Shown: positions 23,565 to 33,279 of the stretch, one piece after another
Numbering within the stretch: the first letter of the stretch is position 1
Layout: each line of letters opens with the position of its first letter
Assembly (NCBI RefSeq): GCF_947493865.1
Contig: NZ_CANLTC010000020.1
Location: 1 to 64,000, forward strand
DNA: 64,000 nucleotides
Reading direction: 5' to 3'
Origin: an uncultured Halomonas sp.
GTDB lineage: Bacteria > Pseudomonadota > Gammaproteobacteria > Pseudomonadales > Halomonadaceae
Translations under genes and position numbers: made by a program
Notes under the pieces: generated by a model
Seen by the model: the letters and a program-made list of their open reading frames with translations, nothing else
Database searches by the model: none
Told to the model about the DNA's origin: nothing

Positions 23565-24178
23565 TGGATTATCCGCTTATCGTCGATGTGTTTTTTGTAT
23601 TGCTGGCCATCCTGGCGGTGGTCTCGGGCTGGCGGGTGTTCTGTACCGACTCTATGGTGCGCGCTTCCTTCTTCCTGCTGGTGTCGTTCATCGCCGTGGG
23701 CGTGATCATGATCCTGCTGGCGGCGGAATACCTAGGGGTGGCGATGTTCTTCATGATGGCCGTGGAGATGATGGTCATGGCGATCTTCATGGTCATGTTC
23801 ATGATGAACCCGGCGGGGCTCAATCCGATGATGATGGTCCATCAGCACAAGTTTTCCATCGCCGCCGGGGCGGCGGTCTTCGTGGTGCTGGCCGCCGTGG
23901 CGCTGCTGGCCGAGTTTCCCGATACTCCCTTGCCGGGGGATCTCGACCCGGTCAAATCCCTGGGTAACGAACTGCTGGGTGATTCGATGCTGATCTTCGA
24001 GTCCGCGGGTATCGTGCTGCTGACCACCATGATCGGCGTGGTGGTGCTGTCGAGCCATCGCGGGCGGTACGGTGCCGCCGAGGAGGGCTCGATGCCGCCT
24101 GGGCTGGTGCCCGGGGGCGATCCGGCGGGGATGCCAGAGGAAAACGATGAGGGCGGCGGTCATCACCATTGCCATTGA
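23564..24178 (+). CDS. NuoJ-like membrane subunit
   Basis: 204 residues with five helices. Helix 3 reads AEYLGVAMFFMMAVEMMVMAIFMVM and matches the NuoJ helix that carries the pi-bulge (AE(F/Y)L-x-VAQ...V), though the usual YVGA is replaced and an extra acidic residue sits in the membrane. A cytosolic tail after helix 5 is Gly/Asp/Glu-rich and ends GGGHHHCH, a potential metal-binding terminus not usual in NuoJ. The start overlaps the NuoH-like stop. After this gene the tight operon is broken by a 331-bp gap. Confidence 0.8.
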   Translation: MDYPLIVDVFFVLLAILAVVSGWRVFCTDSMVRASFFLLVSFIAVGVIMILLAAEYLGVAMFFMMAVEMMVMAIFMVMFMMNPAGLNPMMMVHQHKFSIAAGAAVFVVLAAVALLAEFPDTPLPGDLDPVKSLGNELLGDSMLIFESAGIVLLTTMIGVVVLSSHRGRYGAAEEGSMPPGLVPGGDPAGMPEENDEGGGHHHCH

Positions 24179-24338
24179 AGGTTGTGTGGCAGAGGCCCGT
24201 CTCGGGCACAGACTGTCGTGAAGGCGCTGTAAACCCTTCCCTGGGCGCTACTTTTGCCATCCATGGCAAAAGACCTTCACTTTAGCCTGTCCCCGAGACT
24301 CCTTTGCTGCAGAGGAAAGACGCTCTGACGAACGCAAA
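24179..24338. other. Gap left of MITE, with a 22-base palindrome
   Basis: No gene seen. A near-perfect inverted repeat, CTTTTGCCAT-CC-ATGGCAAAAG, lies at 24251-24272 with no T-tract after it, so it could be an operator or an RNA hairpin. Together with the adjoining MITE it separates the J-like and K-like genes, which elsewhere in the cluster overlap or abut. Confidence 0.4.
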
Positions 24339-24496
24339 GAAATTGCTGAATAAATCGCCGAACGAAATGAAGCGCAAGGCGCACGGAGCGCAGGAAACGA
24401 GACATAACATGGGGTTAGGCGAGTTTTGACCGGGCTGGCGCACCAGCACCGCGCAACGAAGCGATTCGTTCGTGCAGGCATTTATTCAGTGATTTC
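24339..24496. mobile_element. MITE-like element, copy A1 (158 bp)
   Basis: Ends are inverted: GAAATTGCTGAATAAAT at the left and the reverse of GAAATCACTGAATAAAT at the right (15 of 17 matching). There is no transposase. A related copy lies at 34656-34828, sharing a 25-base identical core (24399-24423 here). The ends resemble those of IS5/IS903-type elements. It sits inside the complex-I-like operon and its right end abuts the ribosome site of the K-like gene. Confidence 0.65.
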
Positions 24497-24509
24497 CAAG
24501 GAGGCAGAA

Positions 24510-24815
24510 ATGACACTGGTCACTCTCTTATTACTCGCCGCCGCGCTGATTGGTATCGGCTTCTACGGAGCGCTCTCTCAGCAGTCCTTCGTGATGCTTA
24601 TGATGGGCCTCGAACTGATCTTGAACGGCGTCATGCTGGCCGCCGTGGCGTTCTGGGCATTGAGTGGCGCCGGGGCGCCGGAGGGGCAGCTTCTGACCAT
24701 CGTGGTCATGGCGGTGATGGCCATCGAGATGGCCATGGGCTTTGCCCTGGTGGTGGCGGTGTTCCGCACCAACCAGGCGGATGTCACCGAAGGAATCACG
24801 GAGTTGAAGCACTGA
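24510..24815 (+). CDS. NuoK-like membrane subunit
   Basis: 101 residues, three helices, normal NuoK length. Both buried glutamates needed for proton transfer are visible: in MMGLELILNGV (helix 2) and in VMAIEMAMGFALVVA (helix 3). This suggests the proton-relay function is kept although the redox part is not. The ATG follows AAGGAGG. Its stop overlaps the next start (TGATG). Upstream in-frame ATG 24426 lies within the MITE and is unlikely. Confidence 0.88.
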   Translation: MTLVTLLLLAAALIGIGFYGALSQQSFVMLMMGLELILNGVMLAAVAFWALSGAGAPEGQLLTIVVMAVMAIEMAMGFALVVAVFRTNQADVTEGITELKH

Positions 24816-26683
24816 TGCTATGGACGCTTGCGCTGTTTCCGTTGCTGGGCGCGCTGCTGCTCTACCTGGCGGGCCGACGCCTGGGATGTTTCGGGCTGAC
24901 GCTTGCGGCGGCGTTTGTCCTGCTGATGACGCTTGTGCTGACTGGGCTGGCGATCACAAGTGGCTGGCAGGGCAGCGTTGCCTGGAGCGAAACGCTGGCG
25001 CTGACCCTCAAGCTCTCCGCCGCCGGTAGCGTCTTTGCCTTGACGATACCGCTAGTTGCACTTCCGATCGTCGTCTACGCCGGCTATCACGAGGTGGGGC
25101 TGCGCGACGATTACCGCACGGTCACCGCTCAGGGCATGCGTTTGATCGCCTTGCTGGTGGCCTTCGTCGGCGCAATGCAATTGCTGGTACTGGCCGACGA
25201 CCTGCTGACGCTGCTGATCGCCTGGGAACTGGTCGGCGCCTGCTCCTGGGGGCTGATTTCTCACAAGTGGGGACAAAAGGAGGTGCCCAAGGAGGCGGCC
25301 CAGGCTTTCCTGGTCACGCGCTTCGGCGACCTGGGGCTATATATCGCCGCGGCGGCGGTGTTTGCCGGCAGCGGCGGCTTCGGCTACGCCGATCTGGCGG
25401 CCCTGGATGGCGGCCTGTTGAGCGTGGCGGTGGCCGGCATCCTGCTGGCGGCGGCGGCCAAGTCTGCGCAGCTGCCATTCTCCTCCTGGCTGTTCGCCGC
25501 CATGGCCGGCCCGGTGCCGGTGTCGGCGCTGCTGCATTCGGCGACCATGGTGGCGGCAGGCATCTACCTGCTGGCGCGCCTGCAACCGACGCTCTCCGCC
25601 GTCGACTGGTTCGCGCCGCTGGTCATCGGCCTCGGACTGGCCACTGCCCTGGTCGGTGGGGTGGTCGGGATATTCCAGAATCACGCCAAGAAGCTGCTGG
25701 CCGCTTCCACATCCGCTCAGTACGGCCTGATGTGGGTCGCGGTGGGGGCAGGTTTTCCGGGTGTGGCCCTGTTGCACTTCGTCGCCCATGCCTTCTTGAA
25801 GGCGGGCTTGTTTCTGTCGGCGGGGCTCGCCGAGCGCCAGACCGGCAGTTACCAACTGCACGACATGCGCCAGGGGCGAAGGTTGCCGGGCATGGCGCTG
25901 GCTGCCGGCGTGATGAGTCTGGCCCTGGCCGGGATGATTCCCTTGGGGGCCGCCTGGAGCAAGGAGCAGATCGCGGCGGCGGCGGGGCACCAGGCGGCCT
26001 GGCTGGCGCTGCTCGTGGCCCTCGCAGGGGGCTTGAGCGCATTGTATGCCACGCGCTTTCAGTTGCTGGCCTACGGTCGTCCGTTGCGTCGGGAGCGTTC
26101 GAAACTGCCGCATGGTCCTCGACCGTCCCGGGCTGAACGCGGGGCGCTGGTGGTGTTGGCCGGGGTGACGCTGTTGCTGTCGCTGGTCTGGTGGCCCGAG
26201 GCCCAGGCCTGGATCGCCGAGGTGCTGCCCCAGCGCCTGCCGGAGGGCAAGCCCTGGGAGTTGATCGTTTCGCTGCTGCTGGTGCTACTGGGCATCGCCG
26301 TGGGATTCGTCATGACACGACGTCAGCGTCGATCGAGTCCTTGGCAGGAGCATGCCGCCACCTGGTTTGGCCTGCCGACGGTGATCCAGACGGTCGCCCG
26401 GGGAGCCGTGGTCCTCGGTCACTTCCTGGCCCGCTTCGATGACCGGGTCGTGGATGCCGGACTGCGTGGCACGGCGCGCTTCGCACAATGGCTGGCGCGG
26501 CGTAACGCCCAGCAGGGCGAGGCCTTCTCCGAGGGTATGCCTGGCATAATGACCCGCTTGAGTGAATGGGGCGGCCACTGGGCACGCCAGGCCCAGAGCG
26601 GCCAGACCCATCATTACTACACCGGCATTAGCCTGGGCCTCGTCGTCATTTTCGCCATCCTGTTGATAGGAGCCTTGTTGTGA
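24815..26683 (+). CDS. NuoL-like antiporter-type subunit
   Basis: 622 residues, about 15-16 helices. Core motifs are present: LIAWELVGACSW with the TM5 Glu, AKSAQLPFSSWL with the TM7 Lys, LLHSATMVAAGIYLL with the channel His, and an amphipathic region plus final anchor helix (615-622) typical of the NuoL lateral helix. This fits a functional ion channel of the Mrp/complex-I family. It overlaps the K-like gene by one base and the M-like gene by four. Confidence 0.88.
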   Translation: MLWTLALFPLLGALLLYLAGRRLGCFGLTLAAAFVLLMTLVLTGLAITSGWQGSVAWSETLALTLKLSAAGSVFALTIPLVALPIVVYAGYHEVGLRDDYRTVTAQGMRLIALLVAFVGAMQLLVLADDLLTLLIAWELVGACSWGLISHKWGQKEVPKEAAQAFLVTRFGDLGLYIAAAAVFAGSGGFGYADLAALDGGLLSVAVAGILLAAAAKSAQLPFSSWLFAAMAGPVPVSALLHSATMVAAGIYLLARLQPTLSAVDWFAPLVIGLGLATALVGGVVGIFQNHAKKLLAASTSAQYGLMWVAVGAGFPGVALLHFVAHAFLKAGLFLSAGLAERQTGSYQLHDMRQGRRLPGMALAAGVMSLALAGMIPLGAAWSKEQIAAAAGHQAAWLALLVALAGGLSALYATRFQLLAYGRPLRRERSKLPHGPRPSRAERGALVVLAGVTLLLSLVWWPEAQAWIAEVLPQRLPEGKPWELIVSLLLVLLGIAVGFVMTRRQRRSSPWQEHAATWFGLPTVIQTVARGAVVLGHFLARFDDRVVDAGLRGTARFAQWLARRNAQQGEAFSEGMPGIMTRLSEWGGHWARQAQSGQTHHYYTGISLGLVVIFAILLIGALL

Positions 26684-28167
26684 TTCTCACCGTCGCCTGG
26701 ATTGTCCCCCTGGTGGGCGCCGTCGCGCTTGCCGCCTTCCCGCGCTGGAGTGAGGCGCGAGCGCGGCAATGGGCGGCGGCCGTGGCCGCACTGTCGCTGC
26801 TGGCGTTGGTGGTTGCCTGGGTTGGCTTCGATCCGGCGGGACCGCTGTTTCAGCACGTCGACGAGCTACGTTGGGTGCCGAGCATCGGGGTGGCCTACCG
26901 GGTCGGTGTCGACGGCATCGCCCTGGCGGTGGCAACCATGAGCGCACTGGTGTTCGTTGCCGCCATCGTCTACCCGGTGAATACCCTTGGACAACCGCGC
27001 CAATATTACGCCTGGATGCTGTTCCTGCAGTCGGTCTCCCTGGGGGTGTTCCTGGCGCTGGACATGCTGCTGTTCTATGTGTTCTTCGATCTGACCCTGG
27101 TGGGCATGTTCTTCCTCATCGGTCGCTGGGGCCACGGCACGCCCCAGGTCTCGGCGCTCAAGTTCTTCCTCTATACCTTCGCCGGCTCGCTGCTGCTGTT
27201 GCTGGCGATCATCGGCCTGTATCTGTCGATTGAACCGCATAGCTTCGATATGCGCGTGCTGATCGAACGCCAACCCCTGGCCGGGACCGGACTCTATGCC
27301 GGGCTTGTGTTTCTGGCGTTGATGCTGGGCTTTGCCATCAAGACGCCCCTGGTGCCGCTGCATACCTGGCTGCCCCAGGCCCACGTCGATGCGCCGGGGC
27401 CGGCCTCGGCGATCCTCGCCGGGGTGCTGCTCAAGATGGGCACCTACGGCATGATCCGCCTGCCCTTTGCGATGATGCAGGAAACCTTCGCCGAGTATTC
27501 GCTGGTCGTCGGCATCGTCGCGCTGGTCGCCATCCTCTACGGTGCCCTGGTGGCGCTGGGGCAGAGCAATCTCAAGCGGCGCATCGCCTACACCTCGATC
27601 AACCACATGGGTTATACGGTGCTGGGTATCGCCGTGGCGGCGGCGATGTTTTCCGACAACCTGGCCGCCCGCCAGATGGCGCTGACCGGGGCGACGGTGG
27701 AGATGGTCGCCCACGGCCTGATCACCGGGGCGCTGTTTTTGATCTGCGGCTCCTTCTGGCAGCGTACCGGCGAATACGAACTGGATCATTACGGCGGCCT
27801 GGCTCATCAGGCCCCGCTGCTGACCGGCTTCACGGTGCTGGCGGCCTTTGCCAGCCTGGGCATGCCGGGGCTGGCCGGCTTCGTCGCCGAGTTCCAGGTG
27901 TTTGCCGGTACCTTCGCCGTCTATCCCTGGCTGGCGGTGCTGGGGGTGCTGGGTATCCTGATCACCGCGGCGCTGTTCCTGGACATGCTGCGCCGGCTGT
28001 TCTTCGGTCGGCTGCCCTTGCACCTGGGCCAGTTCGCCGAGCTGAAACGGGCCGAGTGGGGCGTGCTGGGCGTGCTATCGTTGGGGATCCTGGTGATCGG
28101 TGTCTACCCGCGCTTTCTGCTGACCCTGATCGAGGCCTCAAGCGTACTCTTGGTGGGAGGTCGCTGA
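26680..28167 (+). CDS. NuoM-like antiporter-type subunit
   Basis: 495 residues, 14 helices. FAIKTPLVPLHTWLPQAHVDAPGPAS contains the TM7 Lys and the NuoM signature; LLKMGTYGMIR holds the TM8 Lys; FYVFFDLTLVGMFFLIG is in the TM5 position, where Asp replaces part of the usual WE pair (FFE in NuoM). Channel residues therefore look largely intact. It overlaps L at its start (ATGA-type) and N at its end (TGATG). Confidence 0.88.
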   Translation: MILTVAWIVPLVGAVALAAFPRWSEARARQWAAAVAALSLLALVVAWVGFDPAGPLFQHVDELRWVPSIGVAYRVGVDGIALAVATMSALVFVAAIVYPVNTLGQPRQYYAWMLFLQSVSLGVFLALDMLLFYVFFDLTLVGMFFLIGRWGHGTPQVSALKFFLYTFAGSLLLLLAIIGLYLSIEPHSFDMRVLIERQPLAGTGLYAGLVFLALMLGFAIKTPLVPLHTWLPQAHVDAPGPASAILAGVLLKMGTYGMIRLPFAMMQETFAEYSLVVGIVALVAILYGALVALGQSNLKRRIAYTSINHMGYTVLGIAVAAAMFSDNLAARQMALTGATVEMVAHGLITGALFLICGSFWQRTGEYELDHYGGLAHQAPLLTGFTVLAAFASLGMPGLAGFVAEFQVFAGTFAVYPWLAVLGVLGILITAALFLDMLRRLFFGRLPLHLGQFAELKRAEWGVLGVLSLGILVIGVYPRFLLTLIEASSVLLVGGR

Positions 28168-29573
28168 TGCCCATCGGTGACCTGCTGCCCGAGATCGTCT
28201 TGCTGGTCGGCGCGGTGATCATCGTGCTGTTCGCTTCCTTCGCGCCCCAGGAGCGTCAGGCCTGGGCCGCCGGATTGGCGCTGGTCGCCCTGGCGCTCGC
28301 GGCGGGGTTCAGCCTGCTGCAGTGGCGCGAGCCGCCGGCGCTGACCTTTTCCGGGGTCTGGGCGCTGGATACGGCGGCTGTCGCTACCAAATTGCTGGTG
28401 CTGCTGGCCGGTGCGGTCGCCGTCCTACTGTCGCCAGACTGGATGCGCAGCGACCGCCGCCATGGCGAGTACTACGCCCTGTGCCTGTTCACGCTGCTCG
28501 GCGTGATCATGATGGCCTCGGCCCACGACAGCATGGAACTGGTGGTGGGCATTCTGCTCTCCTCCACCGCTAGCTACCCCTTGGTGGCCTATCATCGCAG
28601 CTTCAAGCCGGCGCTGGAAGCGGGCATGAAGTACTTCCTGATCGGTGCCTTGATCAATTCCTTGTTGGTGGTCGGTGTGGTGCTGTTGTTCGGGCTGGTG
28701 GGCGATACCGACTATACGCGCACGGCCCAGGTGCTGGCGACGGGCGGCGACCCTTTGGCGCTGAGCGTGGCGGTGGCCTGTATCGTGCTCGGATTGACCT
28801 TCAAGCTGGCGGCCTTTCCCGGCCATGCCTGGATGCCGGATGTCGCCCAGGGCGCCCCGGCGCCGGTCGCCGCGCTGCTCACCGTGGCATCCAAGATCGG
28901 GGCCGCCGTGGCCCTGGCGCGCTTCGTGTCGCTATTGCCGGAGTCGCAACTGTGGCCGGTCATCGTGGCGCTGATCGCCGTGGTGACCATGACGCTGGGC
29001 AACCTGGCGGCTTTGCAGCAGACCGATGTGCGACGCCTGCTGGGTTGGTCGTCGGTCTCGCAATCCGGCTATGCGCTGATGGCGGTGGTGGTGATCGGCC
29101 GCGAGCCCCAGGCCTTGCCGGCGCTGCTGGCGTTTCTTGCTGCCTATGCGCTGGGCAATCTCGCCGCCTTCGCCGTGGTGACCCATCTGCGCGGACGTAC
29201 GGCGCTGGCGGACTATCACGGCCTGGGCCGCACCCAGCCCGTCGTCACGGCGGTACTCATTCTGGCGCTGCTGTCGCTGGTCGGCATCCCGCCGCTGGTA
29301 GGGTTCTTCGGCAAGTTCCTGCTGTTCAAGGTGACCATCGCCGGCGGGTATGGCTGGCTGGCGGTGGTCGCCGCCATCAACACCGTGCTGTCCCTGTTCT
29401 ATTACCTGCGGGTGATCGCGGTGACCATGTTCAAATCTAAGGACGGCGAGGTGCATGTGCTGGGTAGCTGGTCCTGGCTGGCGCTGTTGGTCAGCGCGGT
29501 ATTGCTACTCGCGGCGAGCCTGGGGGTGGAGGCCGGCCTGGCCCTGATGGAAGCCATTCGTTTCGCGGGCTAG
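28167..29573 (+). CDS. NuoN-like antiporter-type subunit
   Basis: 468 residues, 13-14 helices. FKLAAFPGHAWMPDVAQGAPAPVAALLTVASKIGAAVA contains both key Lys positions of NuoN, and MELVVGILLSSTASYPLVAYHR corresponds to the TM5 E-x-x-S-Y segment. It is the last gene of the cluster; the following gene is on the other strand. The true start at 28167 overlaps the M-like stop by one base; the longer frame upstream is an overlap artefact. Confidence 0.87.
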   Translation: MPIGDLLPEIVLLVGAVIIVLFASFAPQERQAWAAGLALVALALAAGFSLLQWREPPALTFSGVWALDTAAVATKLLVLLAGAVAVLLSPDWMRSDRRHGEYYALCLFTLLGVIMMASAHDSMELVVGILLSSTASYPLVAYHRSFKPALEAGMKYFLIGALINSLLVVGVVLLFGLVGDTDYTRTAQVLATGGDPLALSVAVACIVLGLTFKLAAFPGHAWMPDVAQGAPAPVAALLTVASKIGAAVALARFVSLLPESQLWPVIVALIAVVTMTLGNLAALQQTDVRRLLGWSSVSQSGYALMAVVVIGREPQALPALLAFLAAYALGNLAAFAVVTHLRGRTALADYHGLGRTQPVVTAVLILALLSLVGIPPLVGFFGKFLLFKVTIAGGYGWLAVVAAINTVLSLFYYLRVIAVTMFKSKDGEVHVLGSWSWLALLVSAVLLLAASLGVEAGLALMEAIRFAG

Positions 29574-29666
29574 GGCGACCCTGCTGGGAAGAAAGCAGGA
29601 ACTGGTACGCCTCATGCAACACTAACCAGCATTCCCGGTAGTGAGATACTTGTGCGGGGGGTTACC

Positions 29667-30140
29667 TCAGCGCATTGCTCCCCCATGCTCGCCCCGTTGA
29701 TGACAGAGGCGATGATCGCTGAGCACCTCGATGATGCGACAGCTTTCGACCCTGCCGCCAGCACATTGGGTCACCATGCGCTTGAGTTCATCGCGCAGTG
29801 CTGCGAGTCGCTGAAGCCGAGACTCCACCTCCGCCAGATGGTGCTTGGCGAAGGCGTCGACTTCGTCGCAGGGCATCTCCGGGTGGTCCGCCATCTTCAG
29901 TAGCTCGCGCACGGCCTCTATGGAGAAGCCGAAATCCCGGGCATGGCGAATGAACGTCAGTCGTCGGACAGTCCGCTGATAATAACGCCGCTGACCTCCC
30001 TCGCTGCGCGCCGCATCGGGTAACAGCCCGATACGCTCGTAATAGCGTACTGTCTCGGGCTTGCAGCCGGAGTGTCGCGCCAAGTCACCGATACCGATCG
30101 GAGGGCCAGCGGTGGTCGGGTGTGTCGCATCCTCTGTCAT
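29667..30140 (-). CDS. MerR-family heavy-metal regulator (CadR/PbrR/ZntR type)
   Basis: 157 residues. A winged helix-turn-helix starts at IGDLARHSGCKPETVRYYERIGLL, followed by a long dimerisation helix (about 90-122) and a metal loop with Cys91, Cys126 and Cys134 (C-DE..., C-GG-x6-C). Additional Cys26 and Cys146 are present. Cys26 in the DNA-binding domain matches the Cys14-like residue of PbrR. This composition points to Pb/Cd/Zn rather than Cu sensing. It is divergent from the ZntA-like ATPase and should control the 19-bp-spacer promoter between them. Confidence 0.85.
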   Translation of the reverse strand: MTEDATHPTTAGPPIGIGDLARHSGCKPETVRYYERIGLLPDAARSEGGQRRYYQRTVRRLTFIRHARDFGFSIEAVRELLKMADHPEMPCDEVDAFAKHHLAEVESRLQRLAALRDELKRMVTQCAGGRVESCRIIEVLSDHRLCHQRGEHGGAMR

Positions 30141-30143
30141 GGC

Positions 30144-30174
30144 TTGAACCTCTAGTTGCTACAGGGATTAGGAT
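30144..30174 (+). promoter_or_regulatory. CadR/PbrR-type operator-promoter
   Basis: -35 TTGAAC (30144-30149), a 19-bp spacer, -10 TAGGAT (30169-30174). The spacer holds the dyad ACCTCTAGT-TGC-TACAGGGAT (30148-30168), very like published CadR/PbrR operator forms from memory. It drives the P-type ATPase and is probably also where the MerR protein represses itself. Confidence 0.7.
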
Positions 30175-30209
30175 CAATGGCACGATAGAGCAATCCCGGG
30201 AGCAACGCC

Positions 30210-32372
<2,163 letters not shown>

Positions 32373-32483
32373 GGCCAACCACACGCACCTACTCGGCGTG
32401 TCTCTCTCCTTGCTCTCTTTGCTCTCCTTGAACCTACAGTTCTTGCCTTTGGTGCTCTGTTCTGCCGTTGGCGAACATTCTGC

Positions 32484-32533
32484 TTGACGCTGCCTCTTAT
32501 ACGCCATATAACATCCATATAGATGGTATATGG
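32484..32533 (+). promoter_or_regulatory. Promoter with 30-bp palindromic operator
   Basis: -35 TTGACG (32484-32489), 17-bp spacer, -10 TATAAC (32507-32512). A 30-base inverted repeat (32504-32533; arms CCATATA / TATATGG, inner CATC / GATG) covers the -10 and the start site. Nearly two stacked CATC/GATG dyads would suit a ribbon-helix-helix dimer pair. The protein encoded next is of that fold, so autorepression is the simplest reading. Confidence 0.65.
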
Positions 32534-32564
32534 ATTCCATTTGGATGCTTTAGGAGGTTGGGCA

Positions 32565-32981
32565 ATGAGTGTGCACGAGTTACGTCGCAAGGCGAGTGAT
32601 ACCACCGAGAAGCTCACCATCAATCTGGGTGTGGTCGACCTGGGGCAGATCGATCTGCTGGTGCAGGAAGGGTTTTATTCCAATCGAAGCGATCTGATTC
32701 GCACCGCCATTCGTAATCAGCTGGCGACTCATGCGGAGGTGGTCAAGGAGACCGTGGCCCGCAAGACCTACGTGCTGGGTCTGCAACATTACAGCCGTAG
32801 CGATCTTGAAGCGCTGCAGGCAAAAGGCGAGGTATTGCAAATCCAGGTGCTGGGGCTTGCCAGTATTGCCGAGGACGTTTCCCCGGAGCTGGCCCTTGCC
32901 ACCATCGATTCCATCGTCGTGCTGGGTGCCCTGCATGCCAGCAAGGCGGTCAAGGCCGCACTCGCGGACAGAATTTATTAG
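32565..32981 (+). CDS. CopG/RHH-family transcriptional regulator
   Basis: 138 residues. The N-terminal half reads KLTINLGVVDLGQIDLLV, a beta strand plus helix, then YSNRSDLIRTAIRNQL, the second helix of a ribbon-helix-helix fold. The C-terminal half (TYVLGLQHYSRSDLEAL, then a hydrophobic ending) may sense a ligand or oligomerise. AGGAGGTTGGGC precedes ATG 32565. Its stop codon TAG is formed by flanking TA plus the first G of the adjoining MITE-like element, so the original C-terminus may have been altered. It probably represses itself and perhaps the esterase downstream. Confidence 0.7.
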   Translation: MSVHELRRKASDTTEKLTINLGVVDLGQIDLLVQEGFYSNRSDLIRTAIRNQLATHAEVVKETVARKTYVLGLQHYSRSDLEALQAKGEVLQIQVLGLASIAEDVSPELALATIDSIVVLGALHASKAVKAALADRIY

Positions 32982-33245
32982 GGCCTGTTGACGTTTCATT
33001 CACGGCCGCGCTGGCGCCAGTTTTTATTCGGGGCAAGGCAGGAGGAGAGAAATTTGGTTATTCCAAATGAACGACGACTAACGCAGCAGCGGGTAAAAAC
33101 TGGCCCAGCCCTTCGGGTTGCGCAGCAAAAAGCGCCATTCTGCGTTGCGAAACTTGAAAAGGGAATAACCCTCCCCTGCGCTTCGCGCCTTGACTGACAC
33201 TTTTTGATGCAGCAACGCGGTTCGCGATGAAACGTCAACAGGCCC
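32981..33245. mobile_element. MITE-like element B (265 bp)
   Basis: Perfect 19-bp terminal inverted repeats, GGGCCTGTTGACGTTTCAT at 32981-32999 and its complement at 33227-33245, flanked on both sides by TA, which could be a 2-bp target duplication (or part of a short YTAR site). It has no transposase frame. It fills the space between the regulator gene and the esterase gene. Confidence 0.7.
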
Positions 33246-33279
33246 TAAGGGCGCATTAGCTGCGTCGAGGACTAAACGA

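Noticed and set aside
20993..29573. Mrp-type Na+/H+ antiporter operon
   Set aside because: NuoA-, H-, J- and NuoB/D-like subunits are present and the MrpE, F and G types are absent, so this is complex-I-like and not Mrp.
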